Made by a program: the position numbers and the translations under genes. From positions 620,001-684,000 of the forward strand of contig PLWS01000002.1 in assembly GCA_003151115.1 (NCBI GenBank): DNA of 64,000 bases, read 5' to 3'. Source of the DNA: Vulcanimicrobiota bacterium (lineage in GTDB: Bacteria; Vulcanimicrobiota; Vulcanimicrobiia; Vulcanimicrobiales; Vulcanimicrobiaceae). Positions 1-6,850 of this stretch are shown one piece after another (within the stretch, counting starts at the first letter, position 1; each line of letters opens with the position of its first letter). Under the pieces are notes generated by a model, which made no database searches, was not told where the DNA came from, and saw nothing but the letters and a program-made list of their open reading frames with translations.

Positions 1-717
1 GGCGAGCGCACGAGCTATGATTTCCAGCGCGACGGTACCCCGCAGCACATTCGGGAGGCGTGCGATGGGTCGTTAAAGCGTTTACAAACCGACGTCATCG
101 ATCTCTACCAATTGCATCGCGTCGATCCAAACGTGCCGGTCGAAGAGAGCGTGGGCGCGATGGCGGAGCTCGTGCGCGAAGGAAAGGTCCGCGCGATCGG
201 CCTCTCCGAGGCCGACGTTCCTACGCTCGAGCGCGCGGCGCGCGTGCATCCGATCACCGCGGTGCAATCGGAATACTCGCTCTTCGAACGAAACGTTGAA
301 GCCGCCATTCTACCGTGGTGCGAAGCGCACGGCGTAACTTTGATTGCCTACTCACCGCTTGGCCGCGGCATGCTAACAGGACGCTTGAAACGGACCGATA
401 TCGCGGACGGCGATTTTCGCGCGACGCTCCCGCGCTATCAAGGTGAAACATTCGATCAAAATCGTCGCATCGTGGAACGTATAGAAGCTGTCGCGCAACG
501 CGCCGGGGCGACGGCGGCTCAAGTCGCACTTGCGTGGCTGCTCCATAAGACCGGCAGCACGATCCCGATTCCCGGCACAAAGCGCATCGAATATCTCGAG
601 GAAAACGCCGGCGCCGCCGATGTCCACCTCACGCAAGCCGATATCGCCGAACTTGACGGGTTGCCGCGTCCGGTCGGAGATCGCTACCCGGAGGCGAAAC
701 CTACGTCAACGGCATAG
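1..717 (+). CDS. Aldo/keto reductase, 5' end outside window
   Basis: The frame is open from base 1, so the start lies to the left of the window and about the last 238 residues are seen. They follow the family's TIM-barrel pattern: [10 protein letters not shown], then [19 protein letters not shown], and the late motif [18 protein letters not shown] that binds the NADP phosphate. The family reduces aldehydes and ketones with NADPH in the cytoplasm; this branch resembles the YakC/Tas group often annotated as an oxidoreductase of unknown substrate. The gene ends about 450 bases before the first tRNA-derived attachment site, so it may be cargo of an element further left or chromosomal. Family assignment is firm, substrate unknown. 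Confidence 0.93.
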   Translation, partial: GERTSYDFQRDGTPQHIREACDGSLKRLQTDVIDLYQLHRVDPNVPVEESVGAMAELVREGKVRAIGLSEADVPTLERAARVHPITAVQSEYSLFERNVEAAILPWCEAHGVTLIAYSPLGRGMLTGRLKRTDIADGDFRATLPRYQGETFDQNRRIVERIEAVAQRAGATAAQVALAWLLHKTGSTIPIPGTKRIEYLEENAGAADVHLTQADIAELDGLPRPVGDRYPEAKPTSTA

Positions 718-1163
718 CCAAAGATGCTAAAAATTGCTCCGCGAATGCCGCAGTTTTCTCAGTAGCTGCCGGGAAGGCGGCCGAGCTGCTCTGCCCGAGG
801 GCCGAAGTTTTCGATCATGTTACGTCCAGTCGCTCGGTGCCTGAACTGGTTGCAATTTGGTTGCAGTCGGCCGCAACCGCACGTGCCCAGGTGTGACCCT
901 GCGCGACCACAAAGCCTCGATCTCACGCTCGTCGAAGACCCATAGCGACCCTTGGTAACCGCTACTTGACCGATTCGATTCCGTTGGCGCTACCAAGTTT
1001 GTCCTTAGTTTACGGGCCTCTCTTCCTTTTTATAAGGGTGTGCGGGTGACCGTCTGGTGACCCCCGCGTTTGACCCCCACCACATCCCGCTAGATACATT
1101 TAAACTGTTGCTAAACCACCCCATCCACGAGCGTTTTAGAACTCGCCGCACGCGTGCCGGGTT
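718..1163. other. Gene-free stretch forming the right end of an upstream integrated element
   Basis: No convincing gene is seen. At 847-865 two GGTTGCA repeats lie 11 bases apart with a looser third at about 870. They resemble the paired ATTTGGCTGCA repeats at both ends of the adjoining island and may be integrase arm sites. From about 1058 to 1163 the sequence (CGCGTTTGACCCCC, then ATCCACGAGCG, then CGTGCCGGGTTCT) matches the stretch before the third attachment site at 22243-22350. I therefore read this stretch as the right end of another element that continues to the left. Confidence 0.5.
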
Positions 1164-1208
1164 CTGTTAATCAGCGGGTCGTTGGTTCGAGTCCAACATC
1201 CGGAGCCA
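1164..1208 (+). repeat. Attachment site copy 1: 3' part of tRNA-Asn
   Basis: A 45-bp segment that folds as the 3' part of a tRNA: anticodon loop CTGTTAA (anticodon GTT, Asn), half an anticodon stem, variable loop, a perfect T arm GTTGGTTCGAGTCCAAC, acceptor ATCCGGA, discriminator G and encoded CCA. Upstream there is no matching 5' half: no TCCGGAT acceptor strand, D arm or GCTGA stem. It is therefore a fragment left by integration, not a working tRNA. Identical copies lie at 19924-19968 and 22351-22395. Confidence 0.9.
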
Positions 1209-1213
1209 TATAG

Positions 1214-1250
1214 GAGCCTGCCAAATAAGGGTTTTTGGCAGGCTCTTTAT
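1214..1250 (+). terminator. Rho-independent terminator after att copy 1
   Basis: GAGCCTGCCAAA (1214-1225) pairs perfectly with TTTGGCAGGCTC (1234-1245), and TTTATTTG follows. It lies six bases after the tRNA CCA end. The other two att copies also have hairpins at this position but with different sequences, so each element appears to bring its own terminator to the tRNA whose end it replaces. Confidence 0.8.
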
Positions 1251-1271
1251 TTGTCCCACAGAGCGATTTCA

Positions 1272-1294
1272 ATTTGGCTGCACATTTGGCTGCA
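1272..1294. promoter_or_regulatory. Left arm-type integrase repeats
   Basis: Two direct copies of ATTTGGCTGCA (1272-1282 and 1284-1294) occur 12 bases apart. The same pair, with the same 12-base spacing, lies at 19779-19801 near the other end of the island. Paired short direct repeats on both sides of a core are typical arm-binding sites of tyrosine integrases. The role is inferred from position and symmetry. Confidence 0.65.
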
Positions 1295-1380
1295 TAACGG
1301 ATGCACTTTTTCACCCGTTCCGGTGGACGGACGTGGATTCCGTTCGGGGTGGAACTCCGGCTGCAGGCGATACCTAGTAT

Positions 1381-1581
1381 GTGAAAGACTACAACCAACC
1401 CCCGCTCGCCGTCACGGTCGAACAGGCCGCGACTATGCTCAGCCTGAGCCGTGCGAAAGTGTATTTGCTCATGGACGAAGGGCGACTCGACTACATCAAG
1501 ATCGATACCGCTCGACGTGTCCCCGTCGATGCGATCTACGAATTTGTAGAACAGCATCGCAAACGCGCAACGGCTTCGTAG
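1381..1581 (+). CDS. Excisionase-type helix-turn-helix protein
   Basis: A 66-residue protein with the MerR-like HTH_17 fold of excisionases: VTVEQAATMLSLSRAKVYLLMDEG (residues about 10-33) is the recognition helix-turn-helix, followed by the short wing DYIKIDTARRVPVDAIYEFVEQ. The start is GTG. It stands 18 bases before the integrase gene in the same direction, the usual xis-int arrangement, so it probably binds attachment-site DNA and steers excision of the island. HTH_17 proteins can also act as simple transcription regulators; the excisionase reading rests on position. Confidence 0.8.
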   Translation: MKDYNQPPLAVTVEQAATMLSLSRAKVYLLMDEGRLDYIKIDTARRVPVDAIYEFVEQHRKRATAS

Positions 1582-1599
1582 ACGCTCGCAGGTATTACA

Positions 1600-2751
1600 A
1601 TGGCTGATCGCAGGCGCGGCCGATTTGAAGGCTCAGTGTATGAGCGTGAGTACCGGCGTCAAGATGGATCGATCTATCGGCGCTGGTGTGCTTGCGAATC
1701 CGTGCGGCTTGATAATGGGCGGGTTGTGCGGGTTACGGCAAGCGATCCAAGCAAATGCGCCGCTATCGCCAAAGTGCAAGAGACCAAGAAGGCCGTTCGC
1801 CAACGTCAGGAAAGGCCGGATCGGACTCGGACTACTCTAGCCGCCTATCTCGAACGCTGGTTAAAATCGTACGTCGAGAACGAGGTTGAAGAAACGACCT
1901 TCGTTTCATATCGAGGGATTATCCGGAAACACATCGTTCCGTATATTGGTCAAGTACGCCTGACCGATCTACGGACGCTGGATGTTCGAGCGCAAGTATT
2001 TGCCAAGCAGTTCGAGCGGGGCTGCTCCCCGCGGATCGCGCAGTTGTCATATCGCGTGCTGTCAATGGCTTTTAAACACGGCGTAAATCTCGGAGAACTT
2101 GACTGCAACCCGTGTGGAAAAATTAAGTCGCCACGCTACGTTGCAAAGAAGATCGCCCCACTTACCTTAGACCAATGCGAACGGCTTCTGAATTGTGCAC
2201 AGAAGACGCGCTTCTATGGACTGTATGTACTGGCCGTAACGACCGGCCTTCGACAGGGCGAACTGTTCGCGTTGCAGTGGAGCGACCTGCACGGGAAGAC
2301 GATCTCGGTGCGGCGTCAAGTGCGCAACATTAGCAACAAGCATCCGGAAATCGTCCAGCATACTAAGAGCCGCAAAGATCGAAATGTATATCTATCAGCG
2401 CTCGCACTAGCGGCGCTTACTGAGCAGCGTGAATCGCTCCGCGCAGAGGGACTTGGCACGGGAGACAACGATTTGATTTTTCCAGATCGCGACGGGAACT
2501 TGCTACGGCGCGAAAATTTCGTGCGGCGGCAATTCGTGCCGATGCTAAAGCGTGCGGAATTGCCGAAAATTCGCTTCCACGACCTCCGGCACACGGCTGC
2601 TACGCTGCTCTTTCAAAAAGACGTGCATCCCAAGATCGTTCAGGAGATGCTCGGGCATGCGACGGTGGCATTTACGCTCAATGTCTACTCGGCCTGGATA
2701 CCGTCAATGGGTGATCGCGCAGCGGATGCAATGGATTCGCTCTTTGCTTAA
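1600..2751 (+). CDS. int: Tyrosine recombinase / phage-type integrase
   Basis: A 383-residue integrase with the usual three parts: an N-terminal arm-binding region (about 1-70), a core-binding SAM-like domain (TLAAYLERWL to LGELDCNP, about 75-175) and a catalytic domain. Catalytic residues are visible in order: Arg in TTGLRQGELFALQW, Lys in HTKSRKDRNVYLS, His-x-x-Arg in FHDLRHTAATLL, the second His in LGHATV, and the nucleophile Tyr in LNVYSAW near residue 361. It should catalyse integration and excision of the island at the tRNA-Asn 3' end, together with the HTH protein just upstream. Length and motifs are complete, so it is probably active. Confidence 0.95.
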   Translation: MADRRRGRFEGSVYEREYRRQDGSIYRRWCACESVRLDNGRVVRVTASDPSKCAAIAKVQETKKAVRQRQERPDRTRTTLAAYLERWLKSYVENEVEETTFVSYRGIIRKHIVPYIGQVRLTDLRTLDVRAQVFAKQFERGCSPRIAQLSYRVLSMAFKHGVNLGELDCNPCGKIKSPRYVAKKIAPLTLDQCERLLNCAQKTRFYGLYVLAVTTGLRQGELFALQWSDLHGKTISVRRQVRNISNKHPEIVQHTKSRKDRNVYLSALALAALTEQRESLRAEGLGTGDNDLIFPDRDGNLLRRENFVRRQFVPMLKRAELPKIRFHDLRHTAATLLFQKDVHPKIVQEMLGHATVAFTLNVYSAWIPSMGDRAADAMDSLFA

Positions 2752-3079
2752 GCGAAAGGCTCCTTGAGGGCTGAGCGGTGCTTTTTTGACGCTTTTTGTA
2801 CCTGCGCTGCCGAAGTTGCGCGAGAACGCGGCGATGCTCGCGTTGGTGAACATCACACCGAGATACCAAATTTTGGTTTGCCATCCAAACGACGCGCTTC
2901 TCTCGGCAATCTTTAACTGTACAGGGCACCGCAACTCGCGATTTAGGATTGCGTTTCTGCCTCGTCTTCGGTCTGACATCGATCTCGACAAGATTCAAGA
3001 GGCGCACTATTTCAGCGCCCGCGTTTTGCAAGGCGCTTAATTGTTCGGCTGAAATCGATCTAGGCTTTGATTGAATCAT
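2678..3079 (-). CDS. Hypothetical protein with Cys/His cluster
   Basis: A 133-residue frame whose start lies 20 bases inside the end of the preceding minus-strand gene (3060-3641). The middle contains PCTVKDC and, 21 residues later, CDVHQREH, a spacing that could form a small zinc-binding site. The C-terminal third is basic and low in complexity, and its last 74 bases run under the end of the integrase gene on the other strand. The real protein may therefore be shorter, or the frame may not be expressed. No family was recognised. Confidence 0.4.
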   Translation of the reverse strand: MIQSKPRSISAEQLSALQNAGAEIVRLLNLVEIDVRPKTRQKRNPKSRVAVPCTVKDCREKRVVWMANQNLVSRCDVHQREHRRVLAQLRQRRYKKRQKSTAQPSRSLSLKQRANPLHPLRDHPLTVSRPSRH

Positions 3080-3641
3080 CGCTCTCTTGGGCCTCTTGAT
3101 GCAAGTGCACTTTCCGCGAATTCATTAGAACATCGAACAGCGCAGCGCTTGAGGAACCCGCCTTTGCAGGCACTCCGTGAATTATTTCGCTCTTTCGGGC
3201 GGCCCAGGTTTCAGGAAATATACGTTCCATCTCTTCTTGACTGACTTCTTGGATCGTTTCCGTGCGAAGCGCCAATAAGAGTCCGCCGAGAAAATCGTCG
3301 TGGGTGTACGCATCAAACGAACACAGGACCAAATCAGGCTCGTTCAGCGACCGCACCTTTTCACGGTTTACCTTGCGTCGGTCGGAATCAGGCAGGGAAC
3401 TAAATTCGGCATAGCGATGCGTCGGTAGTTGTATCGGTGCTGGAAGATCAACAAGTTCCGTCACGTCGTGCGTCACCGAATCAACGATGGCTTTAGGGCC
3501 AGGAAATTTAAGGCCGCTTTGCACGTCCTGGAAACCGCCAATTATCCGCGAAAGATAAAACCCACCTGGCTTCAGCACGGCTCCGGCTATGGCTCCGATT
3601 TTTTGTTGTAGTCCATACGAGTCATCTACGTCGATCTTCAT
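3060..3641 (-). CDS. Hypothetical island protein
   Basis: A 193-residue protein of unknown function. The ATG at 3641 is preferred over an upstream in-frame start because it forms an ATGA overlap with the stop of the gene before it (3638-3898) and has GTAAGGA just ahead. The N-terminal half has a glycine-rich, mildly hydrophobic segment (LQQKIGAIAGAVLKPGGFYL). The C-terminal half is charged and ends acidic. No signal peptide or catalytic motif is recognised. Translational coupling suggests a shared task with its upstream neighbour. Confidence 0.6.
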   Translation of the reverse strand: MKIDVDDSYGLQQKIGAIAGAVLKPGGFYLSRIIGGFQDVQSGLKFPGPKAIVDSVTHDVTELVDLPAPIQLPTHRYAEFSSLPDSDRRKVNREKVRSLNEPDLVLCSFDAYTHDDFLGGLLLALRTETIQEVSQEEMERIFPETWAARKSEIIHGVPAKAGSSSAALFDVLMNSRKVHLHQEAQESDDSIKA

Positions 3642-3898
3642 TTCCTTACTTTCTTGGATTGGAGTCCGGAGATGCTTTGTTCGGCCTCTTTGCAAGTTTT
3701 AAAAATGGCCGATCTCGCCCGCGCTTTTATCGCAGTGATCTTTGCTGCAACACTTTGATTCACTTGATCACCAAGCGGTTTCACGATCATGCTTCCGGCG
3801 TTTCGCGAGAGCATCCGGCCCTCAGTTATCGCGCGATTCCATTCGCGCGGGGTAATTGGACTGACCGAACCTAGACGTAATCGCATCTTCGCGCCCAT
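3638..3898 (-). CDS. Small basic hypothetical protein
   Basis: An 86-residue basic protein starting MGAKMRLRLGSVSPITPREW. The start at 3898 is well supported by AGAAGGAG five bases ahead, and an upstream in-frame codon lacks such a site. It is the first gene of a three-gene minus-strand set (3898 down to 2678) that diverges from the Rep operon; the shared upstream region holds a tandem repeat (4025-4156). Function is unknown. Size, charge and divergence from a rep gene would suit a small DNA-binding or copy-control protein, which is only inference. Confidence 0.65.
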   Translation of the reverse strand: MGAKMRLRLGSVSPITPREWNRAITEGRMLSRNAGSMIVKPLGDQVNQSVAAKITAIKARARSAIFKTCKEAEQSISGLQSKKVRK

Positions 3899-4024
3899 GT
3901 TGCTCCTTCTTGATTTGGTGGGGGCGGCATTCCCCGGGCAGGGTTTACCGCCCCCAAACGTAGCGACGGCCTGTGGTACGCCGCTTCGTACAAGAGAAAC
4001 TAGTTTCAACGCACGGGCGAAACA

Positions 4025-4156
4025 CGGGCGAATTCATGCGAGCCACCTCGCGGCACCCTGAAGCGACTAATTTTTCTTCAGGAGGGCACCCAACGCGGGC
4101 GAATTCATACGAGCCGTCTCGCGGCATCCTGATAAGGATAATTTCTCTTGTGGAGG
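4025..4156 (+). repeat. Tandem 71-bp-period repeat upstream of the Rep operon
   Basis: Two imperfect direct copies begin CGGGCGAATTCAT at 4025 and 4096. Each continues CGAGCC-CTCGCGGCA-CCTGA, then TAATTT, and ends in a GGAGG sequence (about 4080-4084 and 4152-4156). The second GGAGG serves as ribosome-binding site for the gene at 4165; the first has no gene behind it. The repeat fills the divergent intergenic region and could be a doubled leader or operator. Confidence 0.7.
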
Positions 4157-4164
4157 ATAAAATT

Positions 4165-4410
4165 GTGAAACACCAATCGATCGCACTTAGAGCAGTAGAG
4201 CAACGGACTTTAGCGGCACTCTGGCGCAACGTCTATGATAAGAACAACGAAGTAATTCTCCTTGTGTCCCAGATCGCAGCGGAAGTTCGCGTATCTGAGC
4301 GAGCGACCCGCGCCGCACTGAGAGATTTAGAGCGGTTCGGGCTAATCACCAAGCGCCGAAATAACGGTCCATTTCCGAACACATACCGTCTGCTCAGCCA
4401 ATCCCGGTGA
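4165..4410 (+). CDS. Winged-helix DNA-binding protein
   Basis: The start is set at GTG 4165 because GGAGG lies eight bases ahead; the frame is open further up but runs through the tandem repeat. The 81-residue product has a clear winged helix-turn-helix: VSQIAAEVRVSERATRAALRDL followed by ERFGLITKRRN, the HTH_36 pattern common in plasmid and phage replication proteins and their regulators. It ends six bases before the larger Rep-like gene and is probably co-transcribed with it. A regulator or accessory replication factor is likely. Confidence 0.7.
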   Translation: MKHQSIALRAVEQRTLAALWRNVYDKNNEVILLVSQIAAEVRVSERATRAALRDLERFGLITKRRNNGPFPNTYRLLSQSR

Positions 4411-4416
4411 GAGGCC

Positions 4417-5217
4417 ATGCCAAGATACAAGGCGAGCCCCAACGCAACTGACGCGAATGGCCCGCTTAGCGTCACCATGCGTCAACGCGTAAGGAATTCC
4501 GATCTAAATCGCGACGAGAAGATTCTGCTGTTGGCATTGCTCGATCATGTGAACGTGAACAAGGACTGGAACCCGAGCACCCGGCAAGGCCAATGTTATC
4601 CGGGTAAGGAGACGCTGTGCTTCGAAACCGGTTATAAAGACAGGCAACTTCTCAACGCGCAATATTCGCTTATGCAGCGCGGGCTAATCAGCGTAGAGCA
4701 TCGGTCATTCGTCAAACCTACGACCGGCGATAAAACAAAGACGAACCTCTACACGACCAATTGCCTAGCAATTGACACATTGCCCGATGCTCGCCCTCGA
4801 AAAGCACCCGCAACCACTGCGGATGTTCCAGCCCCTAACGGAACGGAGCACCCGCAGCCAGCGCCGATGCCACCCGCAACCACTGCGGATACTCACCCGC
4901 AACCACTGCGGATGGCACCCGCAACCACCGCCGACAAACTAACAAGAGAACTAGTAAGTAGAACTAGCGTATTTGAACCTTTGCAAGAATCAACACCACC
5001 AAAACCACCAAAACCAGATAACCAGCCTCACCCTTCGCAGGTGAAAGATCGTTTTTTTGAAAGCGAGAGTTTGGCGCCCGTTCGTCCGCAACCAGTGCCG
5101 GTGCCCTTTACAGAATCGAAACGCAATGTCTGCCACAGATGCAAAGAGCAAGCGCCATTGCCCAATAGCGGCATGTGTGGTGATTGCACGGCTGACGTAA
5201 GGGCCAACTGGGCGTGA
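4417..5217 (+). CDS. Rep-like helix-turn-helix protein with zinc ribbon
   Basis: A 266-residue protein in three parts. Residues about 15-100 look like the helix-turn-helix domain of plasmid and phage replication initiators (LNRDEKILLLALLDHVN, CYPGKETLCFETGYKDRQL, LMQRGLISVEHR). Residues about 128-175 are a low-complexity linker made of PPATTAD and HPQPLRM units, encoded by a nucleotide repeat read in two frames (see 4805-4935). The C-terminus carries a CxxC...CxxC zinc ribbon (CHRCKEQ to CGDC). It follows a small winged-helix gene. By analogy with iteron plasmids it could bind its own coding repeats and start replication of an excised form, but no member with proven function was recognised. 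Confidence 0.6.
   Translation: MPRYKASPNATDANGPLSVTMRQRVRNSDLNRDEKILLLALLDHVNVNKDWNPSTRQGQCYPGKETLCFETGYKDRQLLNAQYSLMQRGLISVEHRSFVKPTTGDKTKTNLYTTNCLAIDTLPDARPRKAPATTADVPAPNGTEHPQPAPMPPATTADTHPQPLRMAPATTADKLTRELVSRTSVFEPLQESTPPKPPKPDNQPHPSQVKDRFFESESLAPVRPQPVPVPFTESKRNVCHRCKEQAPLPNSGMCGDCTADVRANWA
4805..4935 (+). repeat. Iteron-like 22-bp repeats inside the Rep-like gene
   Basis: Five copies of CACCCGCAACCACTGCGGAT start at 4805, 4849, 4871, 4894 and 4916. The last four have 22, 23 and 22-base periods, about two helical turns. Each unit contains the inverted repeat CCGCA-N5-TGCGG; copies 2 and 5 are degenerate. Because the period is not a multiple of three, copies alternate between encoding PATTAD and HPQPLRM, so the DNA, not the peptide, appears conserved. 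This is what one expects of Rep-binding iterons at an origin. Confidence 0.7.
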
Positions 5218-5524
5218 CGGGAACCCGCAGCATGGGACCCGAGAAAACCTGAGGCGTATTCTTCTGGAAAAAGTATTCACTGCGTGACGGGAACCGCAGG
5301 GTCCCATTGAAATCTCAGGCGTAATCTGGAATTGTCTGCGTTACGCGAAAATAGGCGATCATGGTTGCGTAGCCGCGCGGAAGTTAAATCTCAGATCGGG
5401 GGGGTGCGTTCCGCTCGGGCGTAATCTCGTTGCATTAACTGCGTTACGGTGTACAATAAAAGCCTAAAACGTAACGCAGACAATGTGCCCTATCGACGGG
5501 TACGGCACAAGCAAAGGGGTTCAA
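5218..5524. other. Repeat-rich leader of the serine recombinase gene
   Basis: No gene is seen. Two direct copies of GTGACGGGAACC-GCAG with GGGACCC or GGGTCCC after it occur at about 5215 and 5284. Two units of the form GGCGTAATCT-N-CTGCGTTACG follow (about 5318-5345 and 5419-5448), each with inverted CGTAA and TTACG ends. An opposite-facing CGTAACGCAGAC lies at 5470-5481. The density of palindromic half-sites just before a serine recombinase suggests its recombination or operator sites. Confidence 0.55.
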
Positions 5525-6244
5525 ATGCGCAGACGTAACGCTCCAAAAGAAAACCGCGCAACAATAGCATATATGCGCGTTTCAGTGGCGGAGTCGGCTG
5601 ATCGCGGATACTCGCTTGAGGCGCAACGGGAACGCCTGAAGGCGTTCGCTGTCTCAATGGAGCGCGGCGCTGTACAGGAATTCATCGTGGATGATGGTTT
5701 CTCGGGAAGTACGTTGGATCGCCCAGGAATGCGACGACTATTATCGATGGTGCGCTCCGGGGATGTCGGCTGTATCACGGTTACGAAACTCGACCGGCTA
5801 TCCCGATCCTTACGAGACGTGTTGGCGCTACTCGACCTCTGCAACCATACGGAAACGGCTCTTCTTTCGGCCTCTGAGGCACTCGATACATCGTCTGCGG
5901 TCGGAAAGATGCTGATTCATCTTCTTGCGTCCTTTGGCGAGTTTGAGCGCGGCAGAATCTCAGAGCGAACGAGTGATGTCTTGGCTTTTAAGCGTCGCTC
6001 AAAGGTCGTGTACGGGCCAACGCCTTACGGATACCGCCGAAGCAAAGATCGCCTTATTCCCGATCCCGTCCAACAGAAGGCTCTCGCCCTGATACGACGG
6101 CTCGACAGCGACGGGGCCTCACTTCGAACAATAGCGGCGGCTCTTACCAAGAAAAGATTTGCTCCGCCGAAAGGCAAGGCATGGCACGCACAGAGCGTCC
6201 GTCGTGTCTTGTTATCAAAGATGACCACAGAGAACGTCGCGTGA
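5525..6244 (+). CDS. Serine recombinase (resolvase/invertase family)
   Basis: A 239-residue serine recombinase. The N-terminal catalytic domain (about 1-135) starts with IAYMRVSVAESADRGYSLEAQR, with the nucleophile Ser in YMRVS, followed by FIVDDGFSGSTLDRPGMRRLL, TKLDRLSRSLRDVLALL and the E-helix region LLASFGEFERGRISERTSD. The C-terminal part (GPTPYGYRR, then the HTH SVRRVLLSK) is the short Recombinase-domain form. ATG 5525 is chosen for AAGGGG six bases ahead; an earlier in-frame ATG at 5483 has no such site. It may resolve multimers or move the cassette bounded by the direct repeats at about 5326 and 6415. Confidence 0.92.
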   Translation: MRRRNAPKENRATIAYMRVSVAESADRGYSLEAQRERLKAFAVSMERGAVQEFIVDDGFSGSTLDRPGMRRLLSMVRSGDVGCITVTKLDRLSRSLRDVLALLDLCNHTETALLSASEALDTSSAVGKMLIHLLASFGEFERGRISERTSDVLAFKRRSKVVYGPTPYGYRRSKDRLIPDPVQQKALALIRRLDSDGASLRTIAAALTKKRFAPPKGKAWHAQSVRRVLLSKMTTENVA

Positions 6245-6850
6245 TGCAGTAAGCCCGTAACGCAGTAAACGAGCACCGGCACTCAGTGCGGGTGGGGCCT
6301 ATAAAGGCGCGTCGGAGTTAACGTGGGTGACGGGGGTCAGTTGTATCAATCTTTTAACCTGAGCGGCTAGATACTGTGCCCTGATCACACCTTCGTTTGA
6401 ACATGACTCGTTTTCTGAATTGTCCGCGTTACGCCGAATGTTTATTCGGGCGCGATGCTCCCATACCGATGGGCTTCGCATGGTCGTGTCAGCGTATAGG
6501 TCGCCGCAAATCCTATTGTCGCATGGAAACCGCACCGAAACCACAGATTGCCTCGGGGAACTACAGTAGAGGCTCTTTGCGAGCGGCTTTTTCTCGCGCC
6601 ACGCCTAGGGATTCTTAACGCCTCTTCCCGTATCGGCGGCCCAAGAGCCGCAATCAACTGTTCATATGAATAAGCCATCAGAAACGCTTCGACCCTTTTG
6701 GCGCGGGGTCCGGGCTGATCAGGCCGAACTGAAGATGCCGAATCGGTTCGTGGCTCCCCCCATAGCTGAGGAGAAAGCGAATCATGGGCTGAAGGCATAG
6801 GTGGCCGTTCCGCTCATTTCACGGCTGCGAGTGATAAGGATTATTGAAGG
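6245..6850. other. Intergenic region between serine recombinase and hsdM
   Basis: No convincing gene. CGTAACGCAG occurs at 6256-6265. At about 6415-6435 TCTGAATTGTCCGCGTTACG repeats, in direct orientation, the sequence at about 5324-5346, so the recombinase gene is bracketed by near-identical 20-base sites 1.09 kb apart. A minus-strand frame starting MAYSYEQLIAALGPPIREEA at about 6680 has a plausible first 20 residues but then loses protein character; it may be a decayed gene. The hsdM promoter must lie here but no clear -35/-10 pair stands out. Confidence 0.5.

Noticed and set aside
1164-1208. Complete tRNA gene at an att copy
   Set aside because: No acceptor 5' strand, D arm or 5' anticodon stem is found ahead of any of the three copies, so none can fold as a full tRNA.
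1171-1557. Minus-strand frame ending in VGLEPTTR across att copy 1
   Set aside because: The C-terminal peptide is the backward reading of a tRNA T arm, a well-known spurious product; the rest overlaps the excisionase gene.
2786-3040. Plus-strand 84-residue frame after the integrase
   Set aside because: No ribosome-binding site; the minus-strand frame across it fits an operon with overlapping neighbours, though that call is weak too.
4805-4935. CRISPR array
   Set aside because: Units are adjacent without unique spacers and lie within a coding region; iterons explain them better. No other CRISPR-like array or cas gene was seen.
6442-6798. Minus-strand 118-residue frame before hsdM
   Set aside because: Only about 20 internal residues look protein-like; the rest is Arg/Ser/Pro-rich as expected for a non-coding frame in GC-rich DNA.
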